Shown: piece after piece, positions 1 through 12,157 of the stretch
Position numbering within the stretch: position 1 is the stretch's first letter
How the letters are laid out: each line of letters starts with the position of its first letter
Origin: Colletes latitarsis
Lineage: Eukaryota > Arthropoda > Insecta > Hymenoptera > Colletidae
DNA: 64,000 nt
NCBI RefSeq assembly: GCF_051014445.1
Contig: NC_135136.1
Span: forward strand, 25,996,001 to 26,060,000
Direction: 5' to 3'
Notes under the pieces: model-generated
What the model was told of the DNA's origin: nothing
Databases searched by the model: none
The model's input: only the letters and a program-made list of their open reading frames with translations
Program-made: the position numbers and the translations under genes

Positions 1-246
1 AAATATTGATCAGAACCACGTTTAATTGTCTGTTTCAGTGAGGTGTCACATTACTACATGATTCAAACCAGAGAAAACCAAGGATCTGGCCAACAAGAAT
101 GCGGAAAAGGCAAAATCATGAGCCAGATGCGGGCATAACCCAGACCAAACCCAGACGTAACCGGTGTTATCCTCTAAAATATTGATGGGAACCACGTTTA
201 ATTGTCTGTTTCAGTGAGGTGTCACATTACTACATGATTCAAACCA
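1..246 (+). repeat. Type A monomers at the left edge
   Basis: One type A monomer (1-176) and the first part of a second (from 177), lying just before the point where the 4,351-bp duplication becomes recognisable. The array clearly continues left of the window. Confidence 0.85.
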
Positions 247-352
247 GAGAAAACCAAGGATCTGGCCAACAAGAATGCGGAAAAGGCAAAATCATGAGCC
301 AGATGGGGGCATAACCCAGACCAAACCCAGACGTAACCGGTGTTATCCTCTA

Positions 353-528
353 AAATATTGATCGGAACCACGTTTAATTGTCTGTTTCAGTGAGGTGTCA
401 CATTACTACATGATTCAAACCAGAGAAAACCAAGGATCTGGCCAACAAGAATGCGGAAAAGGCAAAATCATGAGCCAGATGGGGGCATAACCCAGACCTA
501 ACCCAGACCTAACCGGTTTTATCCTCTA
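353..528 (+). repeat. Representative monomer, type A (176 bp)
   Basis: Type A has GATCGGAACCACG or GATCAGAACCACG after the AAATATT box. It carries GTGAGGTGTCAC in place of the usual TGTGGTACCACA palindrome, ACATGATTC instead of ACGTGATTC, and CCAGAGAAAACCAAGG in the middle. It often ends GATGGGGGC rather than GATGCGGGC. This type is abundant from 0 to about 30 kb and becomes rare to the right, where its closest relative is type E. Confidence 0.9.
479..518 (+). repeat. 11-bp internal subrepeat CCCAGACCTAA (example)
   Basis: Near the end of each monomer the unit CCCAGACCTAA is tandemly repeated, usually two full copies with a leading TAA and a trailing CC (offset about 136-162). The junction creates CCTAACCC, which resembles the telomeric CCCTAA-type strand over a few bases only. 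Copy number changes between monomers and fully explains the 165- and 187-bp size classes. Confidence 0.85.
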
Positions 529-705
529 AAATATTGATCGAAACCAAGTTTAATGGACTGTTTCAGTGTGGTACTATAATTACTACGTGATTCATACCCG
601 AAAAAACCCAGGATCTGACCAACAAGTATGCGAAGAAGGCAAAATCATGAGCCAGATGCGTGCATAACCCAGACCTAACCCAGACCTAATCGGTTTCATA
701 CACTA
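529..705 (+). repeat. Representative monomer, type B (177 bp)
   Basis: Type B is marked by ACCAAGTTTAATGGACTG, then GGTACTATAATTAC (or GGTACCATAATTAC, GGTACCGTAATTAC, GGTAGCATAATTAC in relatives), and GATCTGACCAACAAGTATGC. The 12-bp TGTGGTACCACA palindrome is therefore broken in this type. It is mostly found in the left 25 kb; one copy reappears near 63.3 kb. Confidence 0.88.
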
Positions 706-743
706 AAATATTGATCGAAACCAGGTTTAATTATCTGCTTCAG

Positions 744-755
744 TGTGGTACCACA
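744..755. other. TGTGGTACCACA 12-bp perfect palindrome (example)
   Basis: TGTGGTACCACA equals its own reverse complement and sits at offset 39-50 of the consensus monomer. It is present in a large share of monomers of types C, D, F, H and others, and includes a GGTACC site. In types A and E it is replaced by GTGAGGTGTCAC (example 38-49), which is itself an inverted repeat with arms GTGA and TCAC. Whether a protein binds here is unknown. Confidence 0.85.
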
Positions 756-2465
756 TTACTACGTGATTGAAACCAGAGAAAACCAAGGATCTGGCCAACA
801 TGAATGCGGAAAAGGCAAAATCATGAGCCAGATGGGGGCATAACCCAGACCTAACCCAGACCTAACCGGTGTTGTCCTCTAAAATATTGATCAGAACCAC
901 GTTTAATTGTCTGTTTCAGTGAGGTGTCACATTACTACATGATTCAAACCAGAGAAAACCAAGGATCTGGCCAACAAGAATGCGGAAAAGGCAAAATCAT
1001 GAGCCAGATGGGGGCATAACCCAGACCAAACCCAGACGTAACCGGTGTTATCCTCTAAAATATTGATCGGAACCACGTTTAATTGTCTGTTTCAGTGAGG
1101 TGTCACATTACTACATGATTCAAACCAGAGAAAACCAAGGATCCGGCCAACAGGAATTAGGAAAAGGCAAAATCATGAGCCAGATGCGGGCATAACCCAA
1201 ACCTTACCCAGACCTAACCGGTGTTATCCTCTAAAATACTGATCGAAACCAGGTTTAATTGACTGTTTCAACGTGGTACCACATTACTACGTGATTCAAG
1301 CCCTAAAAAACTCAGGATTTGGCCAACGAGTATGCGAAGAAGGCACAATCATGAGCCCGATGCGGGCATAACCCAGACCTAACCCAGACCTAACCGGTCT
1401 TATCCTCTAAAATATTGATCGAAACCAGGTTTAATTGTCAGTTTCAGTGTCGTACCACATTACTACGTGATTCAAGCCAGAGAAAAACCAGGATCCGGCC
1501 ACCAAGAATTCGGAAAAGGCAAAATCATGAGCCAGATGGGGGCATAACCCAGACCTAACCCAGACCTAACCGGTGTTATCCTCTTAAATATTGATCGAAA
1601 CCAGGTTTAATTGTCTGTTTCATTATGGTACCACATTACTATGTGATTGCAACCAGAGAAAACCAAGGACCTGGCCAACAAGAATGCGAAGAAGGCAAAA
1701 TCATGAGCCAGATGGGGGCATAACCCAGACCTAACGCAGACCTAACCGGTGTTATCCCCTAAAATATTGATCGAAACCAAGTTTAATTGTCTGTTTCATT
1801 GTGGTACCAAATTACTACGTGATTGATACCAGAGAAAACCAAGGATCCGGCCATCAAGAATGCGGAAAAGGCAAAATCATGAGTCACATCCGGGCATAAC
1901 CCAGACCTAACCCAGACCTAACCGGCGTTCCCGACTAAAAAACTGACCGAATCCAGGTTTAAATGACTGTTACTGTGTGGTACCACATTACTACGTGATT
2001 CAAACCCGAAAAAACCATGGATCTGGCCAACAAGTATGCGAAGAAGGCAAAATCATGAGCCAGATGCGGGCATAACCCAGACCTAACCCAGACCTAACCG
2101 GTGTTATACTCTAAAATATTGATCGAATCCAAGTTTAACCGACTGTTTCTGTGTGGTACCACATTACTGCGTGATTCAAACCCGAAAAAACCCAGGACCT
2201 GGCCAACAAGAATGCGGAAGAGGCAAAATCATGAGCCAGATGCGGTCATAACCCAGACCTAACACAGACCTAACCGGTGTTACCGACTAAAATATTGGTC
2301 GGAACCAGGTTTAATTGTCTGTTTCAGTAAGGTGTCACATTGCTACGTGTTTCAAACCAGAGAAAACCCAGGATCTGGCCAACAAGTATGCGAAGAACGC
2401 AAAATCATGAGCCAGATGCGGGCTTAACCCAGACCTAACCCAGACCTAACCGGTGTTACCGACTA

Positions 2466-2587
2466 AAATACTGACCGAATCCAGGTTTAATTGACTGTTA
2501 CTGTGTGGTCTGCGAAGGAGGCAAAATCATGAGCCAGATGCGGGCATAACCCAGACCTAACCCAGACCTAACCGGTGTTATCCTCTA
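2466..2587 (+). repeat. Truncated 122-bp monomer (copy 1)
   Basis: A type C-like monomer in which GTGTGGT is joined directly to CTGCGAAGGAGGC, removing about 54 bp that normally holds the right half of the palindrome, the ACGTGATTC block and the CCAGGATCTGG dyad. No clear microhomology is visible at the junction beyond a single T. Confidence 0.92.
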
Positions 2588-4597
2588 AAATATTGATCGA
2601 AACCAGGTTTAATTGTCTGTTTCATTGTGGTACCACATTACTACGTGATTGAAACCGGAGAAAACCAAGGATCTGGCCAACAAGAATGCGGTAAAGGCAT
2701 AATCATGAGCCAGATGGGGGCGTAACCCAGACCTAACCCTGACGTAACCGGTGTTATCGTCTAAAATATTGATCGGAACCACGTTTAATTGTCTGTTTCA
2801 GTGAGGTGTCACATTACTACATGATTCAAACCAGAGAAAACCAAGGATCTGGCCAAGAAGAATGCGGAAAAGGCACAATAATGAGCCAGATGCGGGCATA
2901 ACCCAGACCTAACCCAGACCTAACCGGTCTTATCCTCTAAAATATTGATCGAAACCAAGTTTTATGGACTGTTTCAGTGTGGTAGCATAATTACTACGTG
3001 ATTCATACCCGAAAAAACCCATGATCTGACAAACAAGTATGCGAAGAAGGCACAATCATGAGGCAGATGCGGGCATAACCCAGACCTAACCCAGAACTAA
3101 CCGGTCTTATCCTCTAAAATATTGATCGAAACCAAGTTTAAAGGACTGTTTCAGTGTGGTACCGTAATTACTACGTGATTCAAACCCGAAAAAACCCAGG
3201 ATCTGAACAACAAGTATGCGAAGAAGGCAAAATCATGAGCCAGATGCTGGCATAACCCAGACCTAACCCAGACTTAACCGGTCTTATCCTCTAAAATATT
3301 GATGGAAACGAGGTCTAATTGTCAGTTTCAGTGTCGCACCACATGACTACGTGATTCAAGCCAGAGAAAAACCAGGGTCTGGCCAACTAGTATGCGAGGA
3401 AGGCAAAATCATGAGCCAGATGCGGGCATAACCCAGACCTAACCCAGACCTAACCGGTGTTATCCCCTAAAATATTGATCGAAACCTAGTTTAATGGACT
3501 GTTTCAGTGTGGTACAGTAATTACTACGTGATTCAAACCCGAAAAAACCCAGGATCTGAACAACAAGTATGCGAAGGAGGCAAAATCATGAGCCAGATGC
3601 GGGCATAACCCAGACCTAACCCAGACCTAACCGGTGTTATCCTCTAAAATATTGATCGAAACCAGGTTTAATTGTCTGTTTCATTGTGGTACCACATTAC
3701 TACGTGATTGAAGCCGGAGAAAACCAAGGATCTGGCCAACAAGAATGCGGTAAAGGCATAATCATGAGCCAGATGGGGGCGTAACCCAGACCTAACCCAG
3801 ACGTAACCGGTGTTATTGTCTAAAATATTGATCGGAACCACGTTTAATTGTCTGTTTCAGTGAGGTGTCACATTACTACATGATTCAAACCAGAGAAAAC
3901 CAAGGATCTGGCCAAGAAGAATGCGGAAAAGGCACAATAATGAGCCAGATGCGGGCATAACCCAGACCTAACCCAGACCTAACCGGTCTTATCCTCTAAA
4001 ATATTGATCGAAACCGAGTTTTATGGACTGTTTCAGTGTGGTAGCATAATTACTACGTGATTCATACCCGAAAAAACCCATGATCTGACCAACAAGTATG
4101 CGAAGAAGGCAAAATCATGAGCCAGATGCGGGCATAACCCAGACCTAACCCAGACCTAACCGGTGTTATCCTCTAAAATATTGATCGAAACCAGGTTTAA
4201 TTGTCTGTTTCATTGTGGTACCACATTACTACGTGATTGAAGCCGGAGAAAACCAAGGATCTGGCCAACAAGAATGCGGTAAAGGCATAATCATGAGCCA
4301 GATGGGGGCGTAACCCAGACCTAACCCAGACGTAACCGGTGTTATCGTCTAAAATATTGATCGAAACCAGGTTTAATTGTCTGTTTCAGTGAGGTGTCAC
4401 ATTACTACATGTTTCAAACCAGAGAAAACCAAGGATCTGGCCAACAAGAATGCGGAAAAGGCAAAATCAGGAGCCAGATGGGGGCATAACCCAGACCTAA
4501 CCCAGACCTAACCGGTGTTATCCTCTAAAATATTGATCGAAACCAGGTTTAATTGTCTGTTTCATTGTGGTACCACATTACTACGTGATTGAAGCCG

Positions 4598-7500
4598 GAG
4601 AAAACCAAGGATCTGGCCAACAAGAATGCGGAAAAGGCAAAATCATGAGCCAGATGGGGGCATAACCCAGACCAAACCCAGACGTAACCGGTGTTATCCT
4701 CTAAAATATTGATCGGAACCACGTTTAATTGTCTGTTTCAGTGAGGTGTCACATTACTACATGATTCAAACCAGAGAAAACCAAGGATCTGGCCAACAAG
4801 AATGCGGAAAAGGCAAAATCATGAGCCAGATGGGGGCATAACCCAGACCTAACCCAGACCTAACCGGTTTTATCCTCTAAAATATTGATCGAAACCAAGT
4901 TTAATGGACTGTTTCAGTGTGGTACTATAATTACTACGTGATTCATACCCGAAAAAACCCAGGATCTGACCAACAAGTATGCGAAGAAGGCAAAATCATG
5001 AGCCAGATGCGTGCATAACCCAGACCTAACCCAGACCTAATCGGTTTCATACACTAAAATATTGATCGAAACCAGGTTTAATTATCTGCTTCAGTGTGGT
5101 ACCACATTACTACGTGATTGAAACCAGAGAAAACCAAGGATCTGGCCAACATGAATGCGGAAAAGGCAAAATCATGAGCCAGATGGGGGCATAACCCAGA
5201 CCTAACCCAGACCTAACCGGTGTTGTCCTCTAAAATATTGATCAGAACCACGTTTAATTGTCTGTTTCAGTGAGGTGTCACATTACTACATGATTCAAAC
5301 CAGAGAAAACCAAGGATCTGGCCAACAAGAATGCGGAAAAGGCAAAATCATGAGCCAGATGGGGGCATAACCCAGACCAAACCCAGACGTAACCGGTGTT
5401 ATCCTCTAAAATATTGATCGGAACCACGTTTAATTGTCTGTTTCAGTGAGGTGTCACATTACTACATGATTCAAACCAGAGAAAACCAAGGATCCGGCCA
5501 ACAGGAATTAGGAAAAGGCAAAATCATGAGCCAGATGCGGGCATAACCCAAACCTTACCCAGACCTAACCGGTGTTATCCTCTAAAATACTGATCGAAAC
5601 CAGGTTTAATTGACTGTTTCAACGTGGTACCACATTACTACGTGATTCAAACCCTAAAAAACTCAGGATTTGGCCAACGAGTATGCGAAGAAGGCACAAT
5701 CATGAGCCCGATGCGGGCATAACCCAGACCTAACCCAGACCTAACCGGTCTTATCCTCTAAAATATTGATCGAAACCAGGTTTAATTGTCAGTTTCAGTG
5801 TCGTACCACATTACTACGTGATTCAAGCCAGAGAAAAACCAGGATCCGGCCACCAAGAATTCGGAAAAGGCAAAATCATGAGCCAGATGGGGGCATAACC
5901 CAGACCTAACCCAGACCTAACCGGTGTTATCCTCTTAAATATTGATCGAAACCAGGTTTAATTGTCTGTTTCATTATGGTACCACATTACTATGTGATTG
6001 CAACCAGAGAAAACCAAGGACCTGGCCAACAAGAATGCGAAGAAGGCAAAATCATGAGCCAGATGGGGGCATAACCCAGACCTAACGCAGACCTAACCGG
6101 TGTTATCCCCTAAAATATTGATCGAAACCAAGTTTAATTGTCTGTTTCATTGTGGTACCAAATTACTACGTGATTGATACCAGAGAAAACCAAGGATCCG
6201 GCCATCAAGAATGCGGAAAAGGCAAAATCATGAGTCACATCCGGGCATAACCCAGACCTAACCCAGACCTAACCGGCGTTCCCGACTAAAAAACTGACCG
6301 AATCCAGGTTTAAATGACTGTTACTGTGTGGTACCACATTACTACGTGATTCAAACCCGAAAAAACCATGGATCTGGCCAACAAGTATGCGAAGAAGGCA
6401 AAATCATGAGCCAGATGCGGGCATAACCCAGACCTAACCCAGACCTAACCGGTGTTATACTCTAAAATATTGATCGAATCCAAGTTTAACCGACTGTTTC
6501 TGTGTGGTACCACATTACTGCGTGATTCAAACCCGAAAAAACCCAGGACCTGGCCAACAAGAATGCGGAAGAGGCAAAATCATGAGCCAGATGCGGTCAT
6601 AACCCAGACCTAACACAGACCTAACCGGTGTTACCGACTAAAATATTGGTCGGAACCAGGTTTAATTGTCTGTTTCAGTAAGGTGTCACATTGCTACGTG
6701 TTTCAAACCAGAGAAAACCCAGGATCTGGCCAACAAGTATGCGAAGAACGCAAAATCATGAGCCAGATGCGGGCTTAACCCAGACCTAACCCAGACCTAA
6801 CCGGTGTTACCGACTAAAATACTGACCGAATCCAGGTTTAATTGACTGTTACTGTGTGGTCTGCGAAGGAGGCAAAATCATGAGCCAGATGCGGGCATAA
6901 CCCAGACCTAACCCAGACCTAACCGGTGTTATCCTCTAAAATATTGATCGAAACCAGGTTTAATTGTCTGTTTCATTGTGGTACCACATTACTACGTGAT
7001 TGAAACCGGAGAAAACCAAGGATCTGGCCAACAAGAATGCGGTAAAGGCATAATCATGAGCCAGATGGGGGCGTAACCCAGACCTAACCCTGACGTAACC
7101 GGTGTTATCGTCTAAAATATTGATCGGAACCACGTTTAATTGTCTGTTTCAGTGAGGTGTCACATTACTACATGATTCAAACCAGAGAAAACCAAGGATC
7201 TGGCCAAGAAGAATGCGGAAAAGGCACAATAATGAGCCAGATGCGGGCATAACCCAGACCTAACCCAGACCTAACCGGTCTTATCCTCTAAAATATTGAT
7301 CGAAACCAAGTTTTATGGACTGTTTCAGTGTGGTAGCATAATTACTACGTGATTCATACCCGAAAAAACCCATGATCTGACCAACAAGTATGCGAAGAAG
7401 GCACAATCATGAGGCAGATGCGGGCATAACCCAGACCTAACCCAGAACTAACCGGTCTTATCCTCTAAAATATTGATCGAAACCAAGTTTAAAGGACTGT

Positions 7501-8906
7501 TTCAGTGTGGTACCGTAATTACTACGTGATTCAAACCCGAAAAAACCCAGGATCTGAACAACAAGTATGCGAAGAAGGCAAAATCATGAGCCAGATGCTG
7601 GCATAACCCAGACCTAACCCAGACTTAACCGGTCTTATCCTCTAAAATATTGATGGAAACGAGGTCTAATTGTCAGTTTCAGTGTCGCACCACATGACTA
7701 CGTGATTCAAGCCAGAGAAAAACCAGGGTCTGGCCAACTAGTATGCGAGGAAGGCAAAATCATGAGCCAGATGCGGGCATAACCCAGACCTAACCCAGAC
7801 CTAACCGGTGTTATCCCCTAAAATATTGATCGAAACCTAGTTTAATGGACTGTTTCAGTGTGGTACAGTAATTACTACGTGATTCAAACCCGAAAAAACC
7901 CAGGATCTGAACAACAAGTATGCGAAGGAGGCAAAATCATGAGCCAGATGCGGGCATAACCCAGACCTAACCCAGACCTAACCGGTGTTATCCTCTAAAA
8001 TATTGATCGAAACCAGGTTTAATTGTCTGTTTCATTGTGGTACCACATTACTACGTGATTGAAGCCGGAGAAAACCAAGGATCTGGCCAACAAGAATGCG
8101 GTAAAGGCATAATCATGAGCCAGATGGGGGCGTAACCCAGACCTAACCCAGACGTAACCGGTGTTATTGTCTAAAATATTGATCGGAACCACGTTTAATT
8201 GTCTGTTTCAGTGAGGTGTCACATTACTACATGATTCAAACCAGAGAAAACCAAGGATCTGGCCAAGAAGAATGCGGAAAAGGCACAATAATGAGCCAGA
8301 TGCGGGCATAACCCAGACCTAACCCAGACCTAACCGGTCTTATCCTCTAAAATATTGATCGAAACCGAGTTTTATGGACTGTTTCAGTGTGGTAGCATAA
8401 TTACTACGTGATTCATACCCGAAAAAACCCATGATCTGACCAACAAGTATGCGAAGAAGGCAAAATCATGAGCCAGATGCGGGCATAACCCAGACCTAAC
8501 CCAGACCTAACCGGTGTTATCCTCTAAAATATTGATCGAAACCAGGTTTAATTGTCTGTTTCATTGTGGTACCACATTACTACGTGATTGAAGCCGGAGA
8601 AAACCAAGGATCTGGCCAACAAGAATGCGGTAAAGGCATAATCATGAGCCAGATGGGGGCGTAACCCAGACCTAACCCTGACGTAACCGGTGTTATCGTC
8701 TAAAATATTGATCGAAACCAGGTTTAATTGTCTGTTTCAGTGAGGTGTCACATTACTACATGTTTCAAACCAGAGAAAACCAAGGATCTGGCCAACAAGA
8801 ATGCGGAAAAGGCAAAATCAGGAGCCAGATGGGGGCATAACCCAGACCTAACCCAGACCTAACCGGTGTTATCCTCTAAAATATTGATCGAAACCAGGTT
8901 TAATTG
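4598..8906 (+). repeat. HOR-1 copy 2
   Basis: Second copy of the 4,351-bp unit, matching base for base apart from rare substitutions until 8907, where C replaces T of 4556 and the two copies part. It contains the second 122-bp truncated monomer at 6817-6938. Confidence 0.93.
6817..6938 (+). repeat. Truncated 122-bp monomer (copy 2)
   Basis: Exact positional counterpart of 2466-2587 at +4,351 bp, with the same GTGTGGTCTGCGAAGGAGG junction. It was carried along by the HOR-1 duplication rather than arising independently. Confidence 0.92.
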
Positions 8907-8987
8907 CCTGTTTCATTGTGGAACCACATTACTTACGTGATTGAATCCAGAGAAAACCATGGATCCGGCCAACAAGAATGCGGAAAA
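8907..8987 (+). repeat. Boundary segment between HOR-1 and HOR-2
   Basis: Carries the variant ATTGTGGAACCACATTACTT with a one-base insertion (TTACTTACGTG). The same variant monomer recurs near 28.8, 32.0 and 37.25 kb, so this is a mobile variant within the array rather than unique DNA. Confidence 0.75.
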
Positions 8988-11900
8988 GGCAAAATCATGA
9001 GTCAGATGCGGGCATAACCCAGACCTAACCCAGACCTAACCGGTGTTCCCGACTAAAATACTGACCGAATCCAGGTTTAATTGACTGTTACTGTGTGGTA
9101 CCACATTACTACGTGATTCAAACCCGGAAATTCCCAGGATCTGAGCAACAAGTATGCGAAGAAGGCACAATCATGAGGCAGATGCGGGCATAACCCAGAC
9201 CTAACCCAGAACTAACCGGTCTTATCCTCTAAAATATTGATCGAAACCAAGTTTAATGGACTGTTTCAGTGTGGTACCGTAATTACTACGTGATTCAAAC
9301 CCGAAAAAACCCAGGATCTGAACAACAAGTATGCGAAGAAGGCAAAATCATGAGCCAGATGCTGGCATAACCCAGACCTAACCCAGACCTAATCGGCTTC
9401 ATCCTCTAAAATATTGATCGAAACCAGGTTTAATTGTCCGTTTCAGTGTGGTACCACATTACTACGTGATTGAAACCAGAGAAAGCCAAGGATCTGGCCA
9501 ACAAGAATGCGAAGAAGGCAAAATCATGAGCCAGATGCGGGCATAACCCAGACCTAACCCAGACCTAACCGGTGTTATCCTCTAAAATATTGATCGAAAG
9601 CAGGTTTAATTGTCTGTTTCAGTGTGGTACCACATTACTACGTGATTGAAACCAGAGAAAACCAAGGATCCGGCCAACAAGAATGCGGAAAAGACAAAAT
9701 CATGAGTCAGATGCGGGCATAACCCAGACCTAACCCAGACCTAACCGGTGTTATCTTCTAAAATATTGATCAGAACCACGTTTAATTGTCTGTTTCAGTG
9801 AGGTGTCACATTACTACATGATTCAAACCAGAGAAAACCAAGGATCTGGCCAACAAGAATGCGGAAAAGACAAAATCATGAGTCAGATGCGGGCATAACC
9901 CAGACCTAACCCAGACCTAACCGGTGTTATCTTCTAAAATATTGATCAGAACCACGTTTAATTGTCTGTTTCAGTGAAGTGTCACATTACTACATGATTC
10001 AAACCAGAGAAAACCAAGGATCTGGCCAACTAGTATGCGAGGAAGGCAAAATCATGAGCCAGATGCGGGCATAACCCAGACCTAACCCAGACCTAACCGG
10101 TGTTATCCCCTAAAATGTGGATCGAAACCAGGTTTAATTGACTGTTTCAGTGTGGTACCACATTAGTACGTGATTCAAACCCGAAAAAACTCAGGATCTG
10201 GCCAACAAGTATGCGAAGAAGGCAAAATCATGAGCCAGATGCGGGCATAACCCAGACCTAACCCAGACCTAACCGGTCTTATCCTCTAAAATATTGATGG
10301 AAACGAGGTCTAATTGTCAGTTTCAGTGTCGCACCACATTACTACGTGATTCAAGCCAGAGAAAAACCAGGGTCTGGCCAACTAGTATGCGAGGAAGGCA
10401 AAATCATGAGCCAGATGCGGGCATAACCCAGACCTAACCCAGACCTAACCGGTGTTATCCCCTAAAATGTGGATCGAAACCGGGTTTAATTGACAGATTC
10501 AGTGTGGTACCACATTAGTACGTGATTCAAACCCGAAAAAACCCAGGATCTGGCCAACAAGGATGCGAAAAAGGCAAAATCACGAGCCAGATGCGGGCAT
10601 AACCCAGACCTAACCCAGTCCTAACCGGTGTTATCCTCTAAAATATTGATCGAAACCAGGTTTAATTGTCTGTTTCATTGTGGTACCACATTGCTACGTG
10701 ATTGATACCAGAGAAAACCAAGGATCCGGCCAACTAAAATGCGGAAAAGGCATAATCATGAGTCACATGCGGGCATAACCCAGACCTAACCCAGACCTAA
10801 CCGGTGTTCCCGACTAAAAAACTGACCGAATCCAGGTTTAGTTGACTGTTACTGTGTGGTACCACATTACTACGTGATTCAAACCCGAAAAAACCATGGA
10901 TCTGGCCAACAAGTATGCGAAGAAGGCAAAATCATGAGCCAGATGCGGGCATAACCCAGACCTAACCCAGACCTAACCGGTCTGCTCCTCTAAAATATTG
11001 ATGGAAACCAGGTCTAATTGTCAGTTTCAGTGTGGTACCACATTACTCCGTGATTCAAGCCAGAGAAGAACCAGGATCTGGCCAACAAGAATGCGGAAAG
11101 GCAAAATCATGAGCCAGATGCGGGCATAACCCAGACCTAACCCAGACCTAACCGGTGTTATACTCTAAAATATTGATCGAATCCAAGTTTAACGGACTGT
11201 TTCTGTGTGGTACCACATTACTGCGTGATTCATACCCGAAAAAACCCAGGATCTGACCAACAAGTATGCGAAGAAGTCAAAATCATGAGCCAGATGCGGG
11301 CATCACCCAGACCTCACCCAGACCTAATCGGTTTCATCCTCTAAAATATTGATCGAAACCAGGTTTAATTGTCTGTTTCAGTGAGGTGTCACATTACTAC
11401 GTGTTTCAAACCAGAGAAAACCAAGGATCTGGCCAACATGAATGCGGAAAAGGCACAATAATGAGCCAGATGCGGACATAACCCAGACCTAACCCAGACC
11501 TAACCGGTGTTCCCGACCAAAATACTGACCGAATCCAGGTTTAATGGACTGTTTCAGTGTGGTACCATAATTACTACGTGATTCATACCCGAAAAAACCC
11601 AGGATCCGACCAACAAGTATGCGAAGAAGTCAAAATCATGAGCCAGATGCGGGCATCACCCAGACCTCACCCAGACCTAATCGGTTTCATCCTCTAAAAT
11701 ATTGATCGAAACCAGGTTTAATTGTCTGTTTCAGTGAGGTGTCACATTACTACATGATTCAAACCAGAGAAAACCAAGGATCTGGCCAACAAGAATGCGG
11801 AAAAGGCAAAATCATGAGCCAGATGGGGGCATAACCCAGACCTAACCCAGACCTAACCGGTTTTATCCTCTAAAATATTGATCGAAACCAAGTTTAATGG

Positions 11901-11995
11901 ACTGTTTCAGTGTGGTACTATAATTACTACGTGATTCATACCCGAAAAAACCCAGGATCTGACCAACAAGTATGCGAAGAAGGCAAAATCATGAG
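8988..11995 (+). repeat. HOR-2 copy 1 (3,170-bp period)
   Basis: Matches 12158-14812 with offset 3,170 bp (for example 9001 to 12171, 9121 to 12291 and 9721 to 12891). After about 10280 the second copy lacks two monomers and the offset drops to 2,818. The unit holds types A, B, C, D and F-like monomers, including two adjacent near-identical A monomers at about 9.76-10.1 kb. Confidence 0.9.
9056..9231 (+). repeat. Representative monomer, type C (176 bp)
   Basis: Type C begins AAATACTGACCGAATCC and has TTGACTGTTACTGTGTGG (TTAC replacing TTTC) in front of the palindrome. It then carries CCCGGAAATTCCCAGG or CCCGAAAATTCCCAGG, GATCTGAGCAAC and AGGCACAATCATGAG. It is preceded by GTTCCCGACT rather than GTTATCCTCT, so the linker is part of the type signature. 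It occurs across the window and is the 3' parent of the 261-bp chimeric monomer. Confidence 0.88.
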
Positions 11996-12157
11996 TCACA
12001 TGCGGGCATAACCCAGACCTAACCCAGACCTAACCGGTGTTCCCGACTAAAAAACTGACCGAATCCAGGTTTAGTTGACTGTTACTGTGTGGTACCACAT
12101 TACTACGTGATTCAAACCCGAAAAAACCATGGATCTGGCCAACAAGTATGCGAAGAA

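Larger units (their letters stand above)
247..4597 (+). repeat. HOR-1 copy 1 (4,351-bp period)
   Basis: Sequence 247-4555 reappears at 4598-8906 with a constant offset of 4,351 bp and only scattered substitutions noticed by eye (1300 G versus 5651 A, 3031 A versus 7382 C, 4328 A versus 8679 T). The unit mixes A, B, C and F-like monomers and includes the 122-bp truncated monomer at 2466-2587. The near identity over 4.3 kb indicates a very recent tandem duplication. Confidence 0.93.

Noticed and set aside
8931..8945. Insertion junction of a mobile element at TTACTTACGTG
   Set aside because: It is a single-base insertion in a variant monomer that recurs near 28.8, 32.0 and 37.25 kb; no foreign sequence is present.
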